Source: DASVVT01 sp036386415
GTDB taxonomy: Bacteria; Acidobacteriota; Blastocatellia; Pyrinomonadales; Pyrinomonadaceae
DNA length: 28,666 nucleotides
Assembly: GCA_036386415.1 (NCBI GenBank)
Contig: DASVVT010000082.1
Location: 1-28,666 of the forward strand
Reading direction: 5' to 3'
Below are positions 1 through 8,100 of this stretch, one piece after another (the stretch's first letter is position 1; every line of letters begins with the position of its first letter). The translations under genes were made by a program, and so were the position numbers. The notes below the pieces were generated by a model. That model was given only the letters and a program-made list of their open reading frames with translations. It did no database searches and was not told where the DNA came from.

Positions 1-462
1 CGGGTCTATGAAGCAGACGCGAAAGATGTAGTCGCCCACCTGCGTGACCTTCGGATTCGTAGACGACGGCGTGATCATAGGCACTTTGGCGGCCTGCGCC
101 TTGGGCGCAGCGGCCAGGCTGTTTGATGAAGCGACCTCGCCGAGCACGGCGTTGACCTGGTTCTGCGAGATCAGCTTGGTGACGACCGTGGCGGCCTGCT
201 CTGGACGCCCCTGATCGTCTTCGATGATCAGCTCGATCTGGCGTCCACCCACTCCGCCTGCTTTGTTGATCTCATCGGCAGCCATCTTGATGCCGTTGAC
301 GGTTGATTGCCCGAAGCTGGACGTTTGTCCTGAAAGGTCTGCATAGACACCCACCTTGATCGGCCCCGTGTCGCTGCCACTAGTGCCACCGCCTCTGCGC
401 TCACAACTTAAGCCCGTGAGCAGAGCTGTAATCAACAAGAGCGTGAATAGGATGCGTTTCAT
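1..462 (-). CDS. LivK-like ABC transporter substrate-binding lipoprotein (partial, 5' part)
   Basis: The first 154 codons of a periplasmic binding protein; the gene runs off the window at base 1. The product starts with a lipoprotein signal peptide: a hydrophobic run at residues 4-16 and the lipobox LTGLSC, with Cys20 as the lipidation site. A Ser/Gly linker and then the type I periplasmic-binding fold follow (IKVGVYADLSGQTSSFGQS, then a VNGIKMAADEINKAGGV helix region). This is the pattern of LivK/Peripla_BP_6 proteins that deliver branched-chain amino acids, amides or related ligands to an inner-membrane ABC permease. The ATG at 462 is supported by a GAGGT ribosome site five bases upstream. 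The ligand cannot be told from this part, and the partner permease genes are not in the window. Confidence 0.88.
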   Translation of the reverse strand, partial: MKRILFTLLLITALLTGLSCERRGGGTSGSDTGPIKVGVYADLSGQTSSFGQSTVNGIKMAADEINKAGGVGGRQIELIIEDDQGRPEQAATVVTKLISQNQVNAVLGEVASSNSLAAAPKAQAAKVPMITPSSTNPKVTQVGDYIFRVCFIDP

Positions 463-1129
463 AGTTACCTCACATACGCGTCATCGTTTCTCAAGATCGG
501 CGCGTCTTCCGAGAGAAGAATTGAAAAGGGCGACACACGCGAGAGAGCGTGCGCCCGGTATTTTACGTCTTTCTGGTTTCGCACCCGGCAAGCGCGCCTC
601 TGCGTGTGTGTGTTTGCGGGGCGCGAGCCAGTTACAAAACCTTTTCCTCGCCGACAGTAAAGCTAAAGGGTAAATGGTTGGGGGTCGTCTTTCACCTTCC
701 GCCACGCACCGCCCAGACCGGAGACTGCTGTTACGAAGCGCACGGCTTCAAGCATGCGCTTCGACGTGCGACCCCTGATCTTTTGGCTGTGACCAGCATA
801 ATAGCGGCGAGCCGCATGTAGAAGCAAACTCCCGCTGAAGGTGAAGTCGAACGAGGCGCATTATACCGATTTAATGTCGCGTGTCGAGCGTTTATCGTTC
901 ACACGCACAGGAACGTGGCGGCGAGGTCGCGCCAAGCGAGTCTCTATTTTTCGCTAAATTTGGTTGTTATCATGGCATAGATGTTACGGTACAGCCTTTG
1001 CTTTATTCTTCCTGGAAAGCGTTTGAGAGACGCGAAATCGTACACAGCATGATACAGGGCGGAGGTCGTTCTTCGTTGATCTTATCGTGCTCGACTTAAA
1101 TTAATTCGAATTCAGGGAGGATCGATATT
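463..1129. other. Long intergenic region without a convincing gene
   Basis: About 670 bases separate the divergent LivK-like and YflT-like genes. Short open frames here (for example 881-1099 on plus) have no recognisable motif, poor codon character and no ribosome site. The second half is visibly richer in A/T, as expected for a promoter region. A perfect 8-bp stem (GAAGCGCA at 735-742 with TGCGCTTC at 755-762) is the only clear structure. It lacks a T-tract, so I do not call it a terminator. I cannot assign a promoter with confidence. Confidence 0.6.
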
Positions 1130-1669
1130 ATGGCAGATACAACAGGCGCAACGACTGGAAGGTCGCGCATGATGACAGGATTATTTAGAGATCGAGAGAG
1201 CGCCGAGCGCGCTTATGGCTCACTCACCAGTCGCGGCTACGGTCAGGACGACGTAAACGTGCTCATGTCGGAAGACACGCGCAATAAACATTTCGTCGGT
1301 GGTCGTGAGACGGAACTCGGCAACAAGGCATTGGAAGGCGCTGGCACGGGTGCGGCCATCGGCGGCACGGTCGGCGCAACCTTGGCGGCGATTGCAGCCA
1401 TCGGCACATCCGTGGCGCTGCCCGGACTCGGCCTCATCGTGGCTGGCCCATTGGCGGCGGCACTGGCAGGCGCTGGCGCTGGCGGCGCAACCGGCGGCCT
1501 GATCGGCGCGCTGGTCGGCTCGGGCATCCCGGAAGAGCGCGTCAAGGACTACGAAGAAGGAATCAAGCAGGGCGGTATCGTGATGGGTGTCAACCCGCGC
1601 AATGACGAAGATGCCGACTACTTCGAGAATGAGTGGAAGAACTATCGCGGCGAGCATATCTATCGCTAA
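1130..1669 (+). CDS. YflT-like general stress protein with glycine-zipper segment
   Basis: A 179-residue protein. Residues 13-50 (TGLFRDRESAERAYGSLTSR, then GYGQDDVNVLMSED) match the start of the YflT/general-stress-protein 17M fold, in which a short ferredoxin-like unit senses or buffers stress. Residues 72-131 are a long Gly/Ala-rich hydrophobic stretch with GxxxG-type spacing (GAGTGAAIGGTVGATLAAIA). This resembles the glycine-zipper regions of membrane-inserting or aggregating proteins. The C-terminus (residues 135-179) is charged and soluble. The start is fixed by AGGGAGG at 1114-1120, nine bases before the ATG. A strong terminator follows, so the gene is probably monocistronic. The stress role is inferred from the family; no function is proven for this architecture. 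Confidence 0.75.
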   Translation: MADTTGATTGRSRMMTGLFRDRESAERAYGSLTSRGYGQDDVNVLMSEDTRNKHFVGGRETELGNKALEGAGTGAAIGGTVGATLAAIAAIGTSVALPGLGLIVAGPLAAALAGAGAGGATGGLIGALVGSGIPEERVKDYEEGIKQGGIVMGVNPRNDEDADYFENEWKNYRGEHIYR

Positions 1670-1694
1670 GCGGTACACTCGGACTCAAACTAAA

Positions 1695-1730
1695 AGGGGA
1701 GGCTGTCACATCAGCTTCCCCTCTCTTTTT
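1695..1730 (+). terminator. Rho-independent terminator of the YflT-like gene
   Basis: An 11-bp stem (AGGGGAGGCTG at 1695-1705 with CAGCTTCCCCT at 1712-1722, one G-T pair) closes a six-base loop. It is followed by CTCTTTTT. It lies 26 bases after the stop codon of the stress-protein gene. Confidence 0.85.
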
Positions 1731-1783
1731 GCCCGAAGACAGGTGATGGATGACGGTTCCTCTTTACAGACACCCGTCACCGG

Positions 1784-2167
1784 TCACCCATCCGACGCTT
1801 TCATCGTCAGCAGCAGCTTCAGGCGCTGGCGCAAATCTGTCGGGAGGTTCGCAAAGCGCACGCCGAAGCCGTTCAACGCGTCGGCATGCACGACTTCGCC
1901 TTCCAGATGAAGAGACTTGTCGATTCCTTCGATGATGATTCGCAAGCGCACACGCGAGCCGACTGGCGGGACGCTCTCGTCCGTCTCGGGCAGTACGCCG
2001 ACGCCGCCCATACTGATGTCGCGCCCTTCGGCAAGTTCCGCCTCCGGCTCGTCTTCCACGGCGAAGGCCACCGGAGCTCTCAATGGATAGCGCGGATAGT
2101 TACGCTTCCCGCCCCACAGAAAAAGCACTTGAAATGTCTCGCCATAAACGGCATCGTTCTCTTCCAT
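1784..2167 (-). CDS. PilZ domain protein (c-di-GMP binding)
   Basis: A 127-residue single-domain PilZ protein. Both c-di-GMP motifs are visible: an RxxxR-type segment (RNYPRYPLR, residues 22-30) and the DxSxxG loop (DISMGGVGV, residues 50-58), followed by the beta-barrel strands (RLRIIIEG, LHLEGEVVHAD, GFGVRFANLP). PilZ proteins are cytosolic receptors that convert c-di-GMP level into control of motility, exopolysaccharide or transcription. No output domain is attached, so it probably acts by binding a partner. It is divergent from the decarboxylase gene at 2377, and an inverted CGCAAAG repeat lies between the two starts. The ATG at 2167 has a GGTGGG sequence upstream. Confidence 0.88.
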   Translation of the reverse strand: MEENDAVYGETFQVLFLWGGKRNYPRYPLRAPVAFAVEDEPEAELAEGRDISMGGVGVLPETDESVPPVGSRVRLRIIIEGIDKSLHLEGEVVHADALNGFGVRFANLPTDLRQRLKLLLTMKASDG

Positions 2168-2193
2168 CGTCCCACCAATTTAGTCAGTAGTGA

Positions 2194-2280
2194 TTTAAAC
2201 GCAAAGGACGCAAAGGGTCTCGCAAAGGTCGCAAAGAGACTTCCTCCTTTGCGGTGTACTTTGCGTCCTTTGCGTTTAAA
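2194..2280. repeat. CGCAAAG-type inverted repeat, copy 1
   Basis: Perfect 22-bp inverted arms at 2194-2215 and 2259-2280 (outer end TTTAAACGCAAAG). Further CGCAAAG units lie inside at about 2221-2235, with a partner (CCTTTGCGG) near 2246. It sits between the divergent PilZ and decarboxylase genes, so it is not simply a terminator there. Confidence 0.9.
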
Positions 2281-2376
2281 GACCCCTTCGTAGATACTCT
2301 CTTACTGAAAATAGCACAACTCGCGTGAGCATCGTTACGGTTAATATCAATCTGCGTTCCGAGCGAGACATCGAAG

Positions 2377-3870
2377 ATGAAAGAAGAGAACAGCGAACAG
2401 ACGGGATGCGCGCCGCCGCTTGGCGACATGAGCGTGGCGGAGTTTCGCCGCTACGGCTATGAGGTCATCGACTGGATCAGCGATTACTTCGAGCAGATCG
2501 AGCAGCGCCCCGTGCTGGCGCAGGTTGAGCCTGGCGACTTAAAGGCGCAGCTCCCGACATCTGCGCCGGAGAAAGGCGAGGCGATGGAAGCGATCCTGGC
2601 AGACGTAGAGCGCCTCATCGTCCCCGCGCTCACACACTGGAATCATCCTTCGTTCTTCGCCCTCTTCGCCACCTCCACTTCGGCTCCCGGAATCTTCGGC
2701 GAGCTGCTCAGCGCGGCCTTCGACGTCAAAGCCATGCTCTGGCGCACGTCGCCCGCTTCGACCGAGTTGGAAGAGGTCGCGCTCGACTGGCTTCGTCGGA
2801 TGATGGGTCTCCCGGCAGAGTTCGAGGGGCTGATCTACGACACGGCATCTGTGGCGAGCATGCACGCGATTGCCGCCGCACGCGAGAATCTTTCCCTGCG
2901 CATACGCGAAGACGGCATGAGCGGGCGCGCAGACCTGCCGCTCCTTCGCACTTACGCTTCGGAGCAGGCACACTCGTCCATCGAAAAGTCGCTTCTCGCG
3001 CTCGGGCTCGGGCAGCGCTCGCTCGTTAAGATTCAGACGGATGATGAGTATCGGATGGACGCGGCAGCGCTCAGTCGTGCCATCGAGGAAGATAAACGAA
3101 ACGGCCTGCTGCCCATGTGCGTCGTCGCCACCGTCGGCACGACTTCGACTTCGAGCATAGACCCTGTGCCAGCCATCGCCGGTATCTGCGAGCAGCACAA
3201 GCTCTGGCTGCACATAGACGCCGCTTACGCGGGCTCGGCAGCCGTAGTGCCTGAGATGCGCCACATCCTCGCGGGCGCGGAGCGCGCAGACTCGCTCGTC
3301 ACCAATCCGCACAAGTGGCTCTTCACGCCGTTCGACCTGTCTGCCTTCTACTGCCGCCGCATGGACGTGCTGCGTCGCGCCTTCTCGCTCGTGCCCGAAT
3401 ACCTGCGCACCAGCGAAGCCGAGACCGTGCGCAACCAGATGGATTACGGCATTCAACTGGGTCGCCGTTTCCGCGCGCTCAAGCTCTGGATGGTGATACG
3501 CTACTTCGGCCAGGAGGGTCTTGCACGCCGCATACGCGAGCACTGTCGCCTGGCGCATCTCTTCGCCGCGTGGGTCGATGAAGCGCGCGATTGGGAGTTG
3601 CTTGCCCCAGTCCCCTTCAGCCTTGTCTGCTTCCGCGCGCGCCCGCTCTTGATCGTGGAATCAATGCGAGAAGAGCGCGAAGCGCGTCTGGATCGGCTCA
3701 ACGAAACGCTCATGAACAACGTCAACGCGACCGGCCAAGCCTATCTTTCGCACACGCGCTTGAACGGCGCGCTCGCGCTCCGCCTCGCCATCGGAAACCT
3801 GCGCACCTCTGAGGAGCACATCCGCCGCGTCTGGGAACTCTTAAACGAACAGGCCGCGCTGCTTTCGTAA
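2377..3870 (+). CDS. PLP-dependent amino acid decarboxylase (aromatic-L-amino-acid decarboxylase family)
   Basis: A 497-residue group II (fold type I) pyridoxal-phosphate decarboxylase. Such enzymes remove CO2 from an amino acid such as Trp, Tyr, Phe, DOPA or Glu to give the amine. Visible landmarks are the substrate-side THWNHPSFFALF (86-97), the cofactor-stacking His in SEQAHSSIEKS (H199), the Asp that contacts the pyridine nitrogen in HIDAAYAG (D281), and the Schiff-base Lys in TNPHKWLFTPFD (K313). Length and motif order fit the aromatic decarboxylase subfamily. The substrate cannot be settled from sequence alone. The ATG at 2377 gives a standard N-terminus (MSVAEFRRYGYEVIDWI at 18-34) but has no good Shine-Dalgarno. 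An inverted repeat separates it from the next plus-strand gene. Confidence 0.93.
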   Translation: MKEENSEQTGCAPPLGDMSVAEFRRYGYEVIDWISDYFEQIEQRPVLAQVEPGDLKAQLPTSAPEKGEAMEAILADVERLIVPALTHWNHPSFFALFATSTSAPGIFGELLSAAFDVKAMLWRTSPASTELEEVALDWLRRMMGLPAEFEGLIYDTASVASMHAIAAARENLSLRIREDGMSGRADLPLLRTYASEQAHSSIEKSLLALGLGQRSLVKIQTDDEYRMDAAALSRAIEEDKRNGLLPMCVVATVGTTSTSSIDPVPAIAGICEQHKLWLHIDAAYAGSAAVVPEMRHILAGAERADSLVTNPHKWLFTPFDLSAFYCRRMDVLRRAFSLVPEYLRTSEAETVRNQMDYGIQLGRRFRALKLWMVIRYFGQEGLARRIREHCRLAHLFAAWVDEARDWELLAPVPFSLVCFRARPLLIVESMREEREARLDRLNETLMNNVNATGQAYLSHTRLNGALALRLAIGNLRTSEEHIRRVWELLNEQAALLS

Positions 3871-3880
3871 TGCGGTCTTA

Positions 3881-3991
3881 TCTTTGCGCCTTTGCGTCTT
3901 TGCGTGAGGCTAATCCGATGACCGAGAACGAAATCGCCAGAGAAATGGCTTGTAAAGAATAGTCTCACGCAAAGACGCAAAGGCGCAAAGA
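3881..3991. repeat. CGCAAAG-type inverted repeat, copy 2 (perfect 28-bp arms)
   Basis: Arms at 3881-3908 and 3964-3991 are perfect reverse complements over 28 bases. They are built from TTTGCG(C/T) units and separated by a 55-base loop. The element begins ten bases after the decarboxylase stop and ends 17 bases before the next start, so it fills the gap. Confidence 0.93.
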
Positions 3992-4008
3992 GAGGGTTTG
4001 AGTTTTCT

Positions 4009-4479
4009 ATGAAATTCGTCAAAGAGAGCGTCATCAGGGCTGCGCCGGAGCGCGTCTTCGCCTTTCACGAGCTGCCGGATGCGATCATGCGTCTGATCCC
4101 GCCCTGGGAAAGCTCTCGCGTGGTCGAGCCTGCGCCCAATCTTCACCCCGGATCAATCACCCTCATCGACACCAAACTCTTCCGTCTCTTCACTGTGCGC
4201 TGGGAAGCGTTGCACACGGCCTACGATCCGCCACGCATGTTCGAGGATGTGCAGGTCAAGGGGCCTTTCAAGAACTGGCGTCACCGCCACATCGTCGAGC
4301 CCTGCGGGGAAGGCGCGCGGCTCCGCGATGAGATAGAATATGAGCCGCCGCTTGGCTTGCTGGGCAAATGGGGCGCGCCGCTGCTGATCGTGCCGCGCCT
4401 TCAGAAACTCTTTGACTATCGTCACCAGGTTACACGCGACTGGGCAGAACGAAGGGAGGAACGAAGGGATGAGGGATGA
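4009..4479 (+). CDS. SRPBCC (START/Bet v 1-like) ligand-binding protein
   Basis: A 156-residue protein of the SRPBCC/polyketide-cyclase superfamily, which forms a deep hydrophobic pocket for lipids or small ligands. The N-terminal strand and helix (MKFVKESVIRAAPERVFAFH) and the late PPLGLLGKWGAPLLIVPRLQ region followed by KLFDYRH are typical of the SRPBCC cell-division-inhibitor-like group. There is no signal peptide, so it should be cytosolic. The C-terminal residues RREERRDEG are unusual: they are encoded by the start of a GGGATGA tandem repeat, and the in-frame TGA of that repeat is the stop codon. The ligand is unknown. The ATG at 4009 has an AGAGGG upstream at long spacing. Confidence 0.78.
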   Translation: MKFVKESVIRAAPERVFAFHELPDAIMRLIPPWESSRVVEPAPNLHPGSITLIDTKLFRLFTVRWEALHTAYDPPRMFEDVQVKGPFKNWRHRHIVEPCGEGARLRDEIEYEPPLGLLGKWGAPLLIVPRLQKLFDYRHQVTRDWAERREERRDEG

Positions 4480-4535
4480 GGGATGAGGGATGAATTAAAG
4501 AAATTGGTTTTTATTCATCCCTCATCCTTCATCCC
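4466..4535. repeat. Mirrored heptamer array, unit GGGATGA
   Basis: Four tandem GGGATGA units (4466-4493) face three TCATCC(C/T) units (4515-4535) across a 21-base A/T-rich loop. The stop codon of the SRPBCC gene is the TGA in the second unit. The right arm runs to seven bases before the ATG of the next gene. Confidence 0.95.
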
Positions 4536-4541
4536 TTGATT

Positions 4542-4847
4542 ATGTTGACTCATATCGTCATCTGGAAATACCGTGCGGACGTGGAGCAGGCTGTGCGCGA
4601 GGAACACCTGGCGCGGCTGCGCCACCTGCCAAACGTCATTCCCGGCATTGAGAGTTTCAGCGTCGGCTGCGACGTGCTTCATCTGCCTCGATCTTTTGAT
4701 ACGGGGCTGGTGGCCGTCTTTCGTGACCGCGTTCAGCTTCAGGCTTACACGATTCACCCTGAGCACGAGTTGGTCGCCACTCTCGGTCGCAGCATCAGCG
4801 AGCATATCGCTTCGGTTGATTTCGAGAGTGAAGACGAGCGCGATTGA
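4542..4847 (+). CDS. Dabb (stress-responsive A/B barrel) domain protein
   Basis: A 101-residue protein with the dimeric alpha/beta-barrel (Dabb, stress-responsive) fold. It starts with MLTHIVIWKYRADV, the standard first strand with the HIVxxK signature, followed by a helix (REEHLARLRHLPNVIPGIES), FSVGCDV, then FDTGLVAVFRDRVQLQAY and HPEHELV. Family members are small cytosolic barrels, some with monooxygenase or cyclase roles and many uncharacterised. I chose the ATG at 4542 over the TTG at 4536. No ribosome site is visible because the repeat arm occupies the upstream bases; coupling to the SRPBCC gene is possible. Specific function unknown. Confidence 0.78.
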   Translation: MLTHIVIWKYRADVEQAVREEHLARLRHLPNVIPGIESFSVGCDVLHLPRSFDTGLVAVFRDRVQLQAYTIHPEHELVATLGRSISEHIASVDFESEDERD

Positions 4848-4856
4848 GAGGATGAT

Positions 4857-4951
4857 TAAACGCAAAGGACGCAAAGTATAAAGGCGCAAAGGGCGCTAAG
4901 AATCTACTACTTTGCGCCCTTTGCGCGCCAGACTTCGCGCCCTTTGCGTTT
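4857..4951. repeat. CGCAAAG-type inverted repeat, copy 3
   Basis: Left arm 4857-4876 begins TAAACGCAAAGGACGCAAAG. The right side (4909-4951) carries CTTTGCGCCCTTTGCG and ends CCCTTTGCGTTTA. Pairing is good but not perfect, and additional CGCAAAG units lie inside. It fills the gap between the Dabb and PHP genes. Confidence 0.88.
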
Positions 4952-4978
4952 ATCTAATCCCATAATTAAAGACCTACG

Positions 4979-6229
4979 ATGATGAAGCTGAAAGGAATGA
5001 AGCGCTGGAAGAAGATCGCGCTCGTGCTGCTGGGGCTCATCCTGCTCTCGCAGCTTCCTTTCATCTACAGGCGCTTTCAGCTTCGTCGTCTGAGCCTCAA
5101 GATTGATGAATTAAAATCCCAGAGGGTCGTAGACGGGGCAGAGAGCAGTTATCAGGATTACAAGGGCGTGATCCACGTTCATTCCCTGCTCGGAGGCCAT
5201 AGCACCGGCACGCTCGCGGACATCATCGAGGCGGCCAATTCGGATGATCTGGATTTCGTCGTCATGACTGAGCACCCCGCAAGACTGATCGACACCTCAG
5301 AGATGACTTTGAAGGGTGTTTACGGGAAGACACTATTTATCAACGGAAGCGAGATCAGCACCGCGAGCGGCGACCGCTTTCTGTTGATGCCGGGCACGGC
5401 ACGCTCAAGCGATGCATCTCAACCCCCGTCCACGCAAGACGTTCTCGCTCAAAAGAAGGCGCAAGCGAGTATTGCTTTCGTCGCCTACCCGCAGGAGTTT
5501 CGCAGTTGGGACGCGAGCGATTACGACGGCATAGAGGTCTATAACGTCTACACGAACGCGCGCCGGATCAATCCTCTCATCACCTTCTTTGACGGTCTAT
5601 GGTCGTACTGGGGCTACGCAGACCTGCTGTTCACAACCTTCTACGAGAGACCGGACGAGAGCCTGCGGAAGTGGGACGATCTCAATGCGACCGGAAACCT
5701 CAAGCTCGTCGCCATCGCGGGCGCGGACGCTCACGCCAATATAGGTTTCAGTCTGCTCGTGGACGGCGCGGGGAAAAAGTTTCTGCAAGTGAAGCTCGAC
5801 CCTTACGAGAGAAGCTTTCGCCTCGTACGCAATCACGTGCTGCTGGAAAAGAGGCTGGAAGGGATAGCGCCTCTCGACACACAGTCGCTGCTCTCCGCAC
5901 TCAGAAGCGGCCACTGCTACATCTCTTTCGACCTTCTGGCGGACGCGACGGGTTTCCGTTTCACCGCCGAAAACAGGACTGAGAAGAAGATCATGGGAGA
6001 CGAGATCGGACTTCAAGATGGAGTGCGATTCACGGTCTCGACCCCGATCAGTAGTCGCATCCGGTTGATTAAGGAGGGTCAGGTCGTACAGGAAAAAGAG
6101 GGGGCGTCGGGTCAGGAATTTCTCGTCGATCAAAGAGGCGTCTATCGCGTCGAAGCCTATCTTCCTCAGCTCGGAAACCACCTCGGCGACAAGCCCTGGA
6201 TCATCTCCAACCCGATCTATGTCAGATAG
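4979..6229 (+). CDS. Membrane-anchored PHP-domain metal-dependent phosphoesterase-like protein
   Basis: A 416-residue protein with one N-terminal membrane segment (about residues 12-30, after a Lys/Arg-rich start). A PHP (polymerase and histidinol phosphatase) domain follows. Metal-binding motifs in order are HVH (66-68), TEH (97-99), the Glu in NGSEIS (E125) and ADAHAN with D250 and H252. PHP domains bind two or three metal ions and hydrolyse phosphoesters. The HVH rather than HxD-type start, and the following SLLGGHSTGTLADII region, fit the CehA/YciV-like group. About 120 C-terminal residues look like a beta-rich appendage. The domain probably faces the periplasm, given the basic N-terminus. 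Two ATGs lie in tandem at 4979 and 4982, with no clear ribosome site. Substrate unknown. Confidence 0.8.
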   Translation: MMKLKGMKRWKKIALVLLGLILLSQLPFIYRRFQLRRLSLKIDELKSQRVVDGAESSYQDYKGVIHVHSLLGGHSTGTLADIIEAANSDDLDFVVMTEHPARLIDTSEMTLKGVYGKTLFINGSEISTASGDRFLLMPGTARSSDASQPPSTQDVLAQKKAQASIAFVAYPQEFRSWDASDYDGIEVYNVYTNARRINPLITFFDGLWSYWGYADLLFTTFYERPDESLRKWDDLNATGNLKLVAIAGADAHANIGFSLLVDGAGKKFLQVKLDPYERSFRLVRNHVLLEKRLEGIAPLDTQSLLSALRSGHCYISFDLLADATGFRFTAENRTEKKIMGDEIGLQDGVRFTVSTPISSRIRLIKEGQVVQEKEGASGQEFLVDQRGVYRVEAYLPQLGNHLGDKPWIISNPIYVR

Positions 6230-6230
6230 A

Positions 6231-6302
6231 GTCTGGAGTCTGGAGTCGAATAAAAGCAGGCTCTGTCTTTTGACTCCAGACTCTAGACTCCAGACTCCAG
6301 AC
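6231..6302. repeat. Mirrored heptamer array, unit GTCTGGA
   Basis: Two and a half GTCTGGA units (6231-6247) face four TCC/TAGAC units (6275-6302). It lies between the converging PHP and hybrid-kinase genes. The variant unit TCTAGAC (6282-6288) supplies the TAG stop of the minus-strand kinase. Confidence 0.93.
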
Positions 6303-7944
6303 TAATTTTTTGGACGAGCGCGAAGAGTTCTTCCGGGTCGATGGGCTTCGGCACATGTGCGATGAAGCCTGCGGCGAGCGCGCGGTCGCGGTCTTCACCC
6401 ATCGCATAGCCGGAGAGCGCGATGGCCGGAACTTTCTCCAGGCCGGGCATGGAGCGCAGCCTCGCCAGCAACTCGTACCCGTCCATCTCCGGCAGCCCGA
6501 TGTCTGAGATGATGATGCCCGGGGTCTCTTGAGATGCCAGTTGTAAAGCCTGTGGCGCGGAATCAGCGGTCATGACGCGGCAGCCCTTTTTTGTAAAGAG
6601 CATGTGCAGGAGCGAGAGCGTGTCAGGCGAGTCCTCTACGACGAGCACGGGCTGCGGCAGGTTTGAGGTGTCAATGTAGGCTTCGACCTCCGTGGCCTGC
6701 CTGACCGGCTCAGCGCGCGGCATCGTGAAGGTGAATCGCGCGCCGTGGCCGATGCCGTTTGATTCGGCCAGCACGCGACCCCTGTGAAGCTTAGCCAGCG
6801 CATCCACGATGGCGAGTCCGAGGCCGAGCCCTCCATGCTGGCGTGTGGTCGTACCGTCGGCCTGGCGAAAGCGGTCGAAGACCTGGGGCAGGAATTCCGG
6901 CGCGATGCCGATGCCCGTGTCCTCGACGATCACGCGCGCTTCCCTGCTGTCGCTCTCGACGCGCACATGGACGCGACCTCCCGCCTCCGTAAACTTGATC
7001 CCGTTCGAGAGCAGATTCCAGACGATCTGTTGCAGGCGCACGGGCGACCCCGTAACGATGAGCGGCTCGTCCGCCAGCTCAAATCCGAGCGTGATGCGTC
7101 GCGCTGCTGCCGAAGAACGCACGGTCTCGATGGCCGCTTCGACCACCGCGTTGAGGTCGGCGGGCTCTTGTTCGAGCTGCAATTTACCCGAGACGATGCG
7201 CGAGATGTCGAGCAGGTCGTCAATCAATCTCGCCTGAAGACGCGCGTTGCGCTCAATGGCATCAAGCGCCTGCGTCATCATCAACGCGTCCATGTTGCTG
7301 GTGCGCAGCAGATTGACCCAGCCGAGCACGGGCGTCAAGGGTGTGCGCAGCTCGTGCGAGAGCGTCGCCAGAAAGATATCCTTGGCACGATTGGCCTCGG
7401 CCAGCTTCTGGTTGAGGCGCGTTAGCTCTGCGGTTCTCTCTTCGACGCGGCGCTCAAGGTCGCGGTTGAGATGCTCAAGCTCTGTGCGCGCTTCCCGCTC
7501 GGCCAACATCAGGCGGCGATGCTCGACGCCGCGCCTCACCGTGTACTTCAAATCGTCTATGATGCATGGCTTGACCAGGTAATCGTATGCGCCTTGGCGC
7601 AACGCCGCTATCGCCGATTCGACGGAAGCGAATCCCGTCAGCACGATGGAGATCGTCAGCGGCGCGCGCCGTCGAATCTCCGCCAGCACGGAGAGCCCAT
7701 CACCACCCTCCATGTGCAGGTCTGTCAGCACCAGGTCGTAGTCGCCTTCACTGAGCCGCGCGACAGCCTCGTCGCCACTGGAAGACGTATCGACCTTGAA
7801 GCCCTCCTGGCGCAGCACCTCGCTCACAGTCAGTGCGACGCTCTCCTCGTCATCGACCACGAGCAAGCGCGCGCCCGACAAATCGAGCGCCCCTTCGCCT
7901 GCCTGCGGCTGTCCCGCCCGGTCGATGACAGAGAATGAAGGCAT
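6283..7944 (-). CDS. Hybrid sensor: receiver - histidine kinase - receiver
   Basis: A 553-residue cytosolic signalling protein. It has an N-terminal receiver (26-140; acidic pair D31-D32, phospho-acceptor D75 in LVLTDLHME, Lys125), a coiled coil (about 145-188), a HisKA domain with H197 in ATLSHELRTPLTP, an HATPase_c domain (N-box LLSNGIKF, DTGIGIAPE 342-350, G-box GGLGLGLAIV 371-380) and a second receiver (432-548; D481 in IISDIGLP, K533). No membrane or PAS domain is present, so input must come through the first receiver or a partner. It is the last of three signalling genes after gvpA on the same strand. Its first receiver closely resembles that of the receiver-STAS protein (shared VLTDLxMEG, DYLxKPCxIDDLK). 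The last residues SLESGV are encoded by heptamer repeat. Confidence 0.92.
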   Translation of the reverse strand: MPSFSVIDRAGQPQAGEGALDLSGARLLVVDDEESVALTVSEVLRQEGFKVDTSSSGDEAVARLSEGDYDLVLTDLHMEGGDGLSVLAEIRRRAPLTISIVLTGFASVESAIAALRQGAYDYLVKPCIIDDLKYTVRRGVEHRRLMLAEREARTELEHLNRDLERRVEERTAELTRLNQKLAEANRAKDIFLATLSHELRTPLTPVLGWVNLLRTSNMDALMMTQALDAIERNARLQARLIDDLLDISRIVSGKLQLEQEPADLNAVVEAAIETVRSSAAARRITLGFELADEPLIVTGSPVRLQQIVWNLLSNGIKFTEAGGRVHVRVESDSREARVIVEDTGIGIAPEFLPQVFDRFRQADGTTTRQHGGLGLGLAIVDALAKLHRGRVLAESNGIGHGARFTFTMPRAEPVRQATEVEAYIDTSNLPQPVLVVEDSPDTLSLLHMLFTKKGCRVMTADSAPQALQLASQETPGIIISDIGLPEMDGYELLARLRSMPGLEKVPAIALSGYAMGEDRDRALAAGFIAHVPKPIDPEELFALVQKISLESGV

Positions 7945-7960
7945 AAAAACTTTCGGTAGA

Positions 7961-8100
7961 CAGTAGTCAGCAGTCAGTAGTCAGTAGGAATGAAAATCCG
8001 TTGTTATGGTTGAAGCTCATTACTCTAAACTTATAGTAGATAGCAAAGCGACGGCGCGCGGCTCTCTTTTCTACTGGCTACTGGCTACTGACTACTGGCT
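7961..8100. repeat. Mirrored heptamer array, unit CAGTAGT
   Basis: Four CAGTAGT-type units (7961-7988) face four ACTGGCT/ACTGACT units (8073-8100) across an 84-base loop, the longest loop of the set. The TAG stop of the receiver-STAS gene (8085-8087) lies in the right array. Unit and loop end (GCGACGGC, TTTTCT) resemble the copy at 13236-13316. Confidence 0.9.

Noticed and set aside
735..762. Terminator in the gap before the stress-protein gene
   Set aside because: The 8-bp stem is perfect, but no T-tract follows on either strand.
881..1099. 72-codon frame in the long intergenic region
   Set aside because: No ribosome site, no recognisable fold, and the composition is that of the A/T-richer promoter region.
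2539..3558. Long open frame antisense to the decarboxylase gene
   Set aside because: It has no motif and runs opposite a well-supported enzyme gene. It reflects high-GC codon bias, as do the antisense frames at 19545-20429 and 6784-7425.
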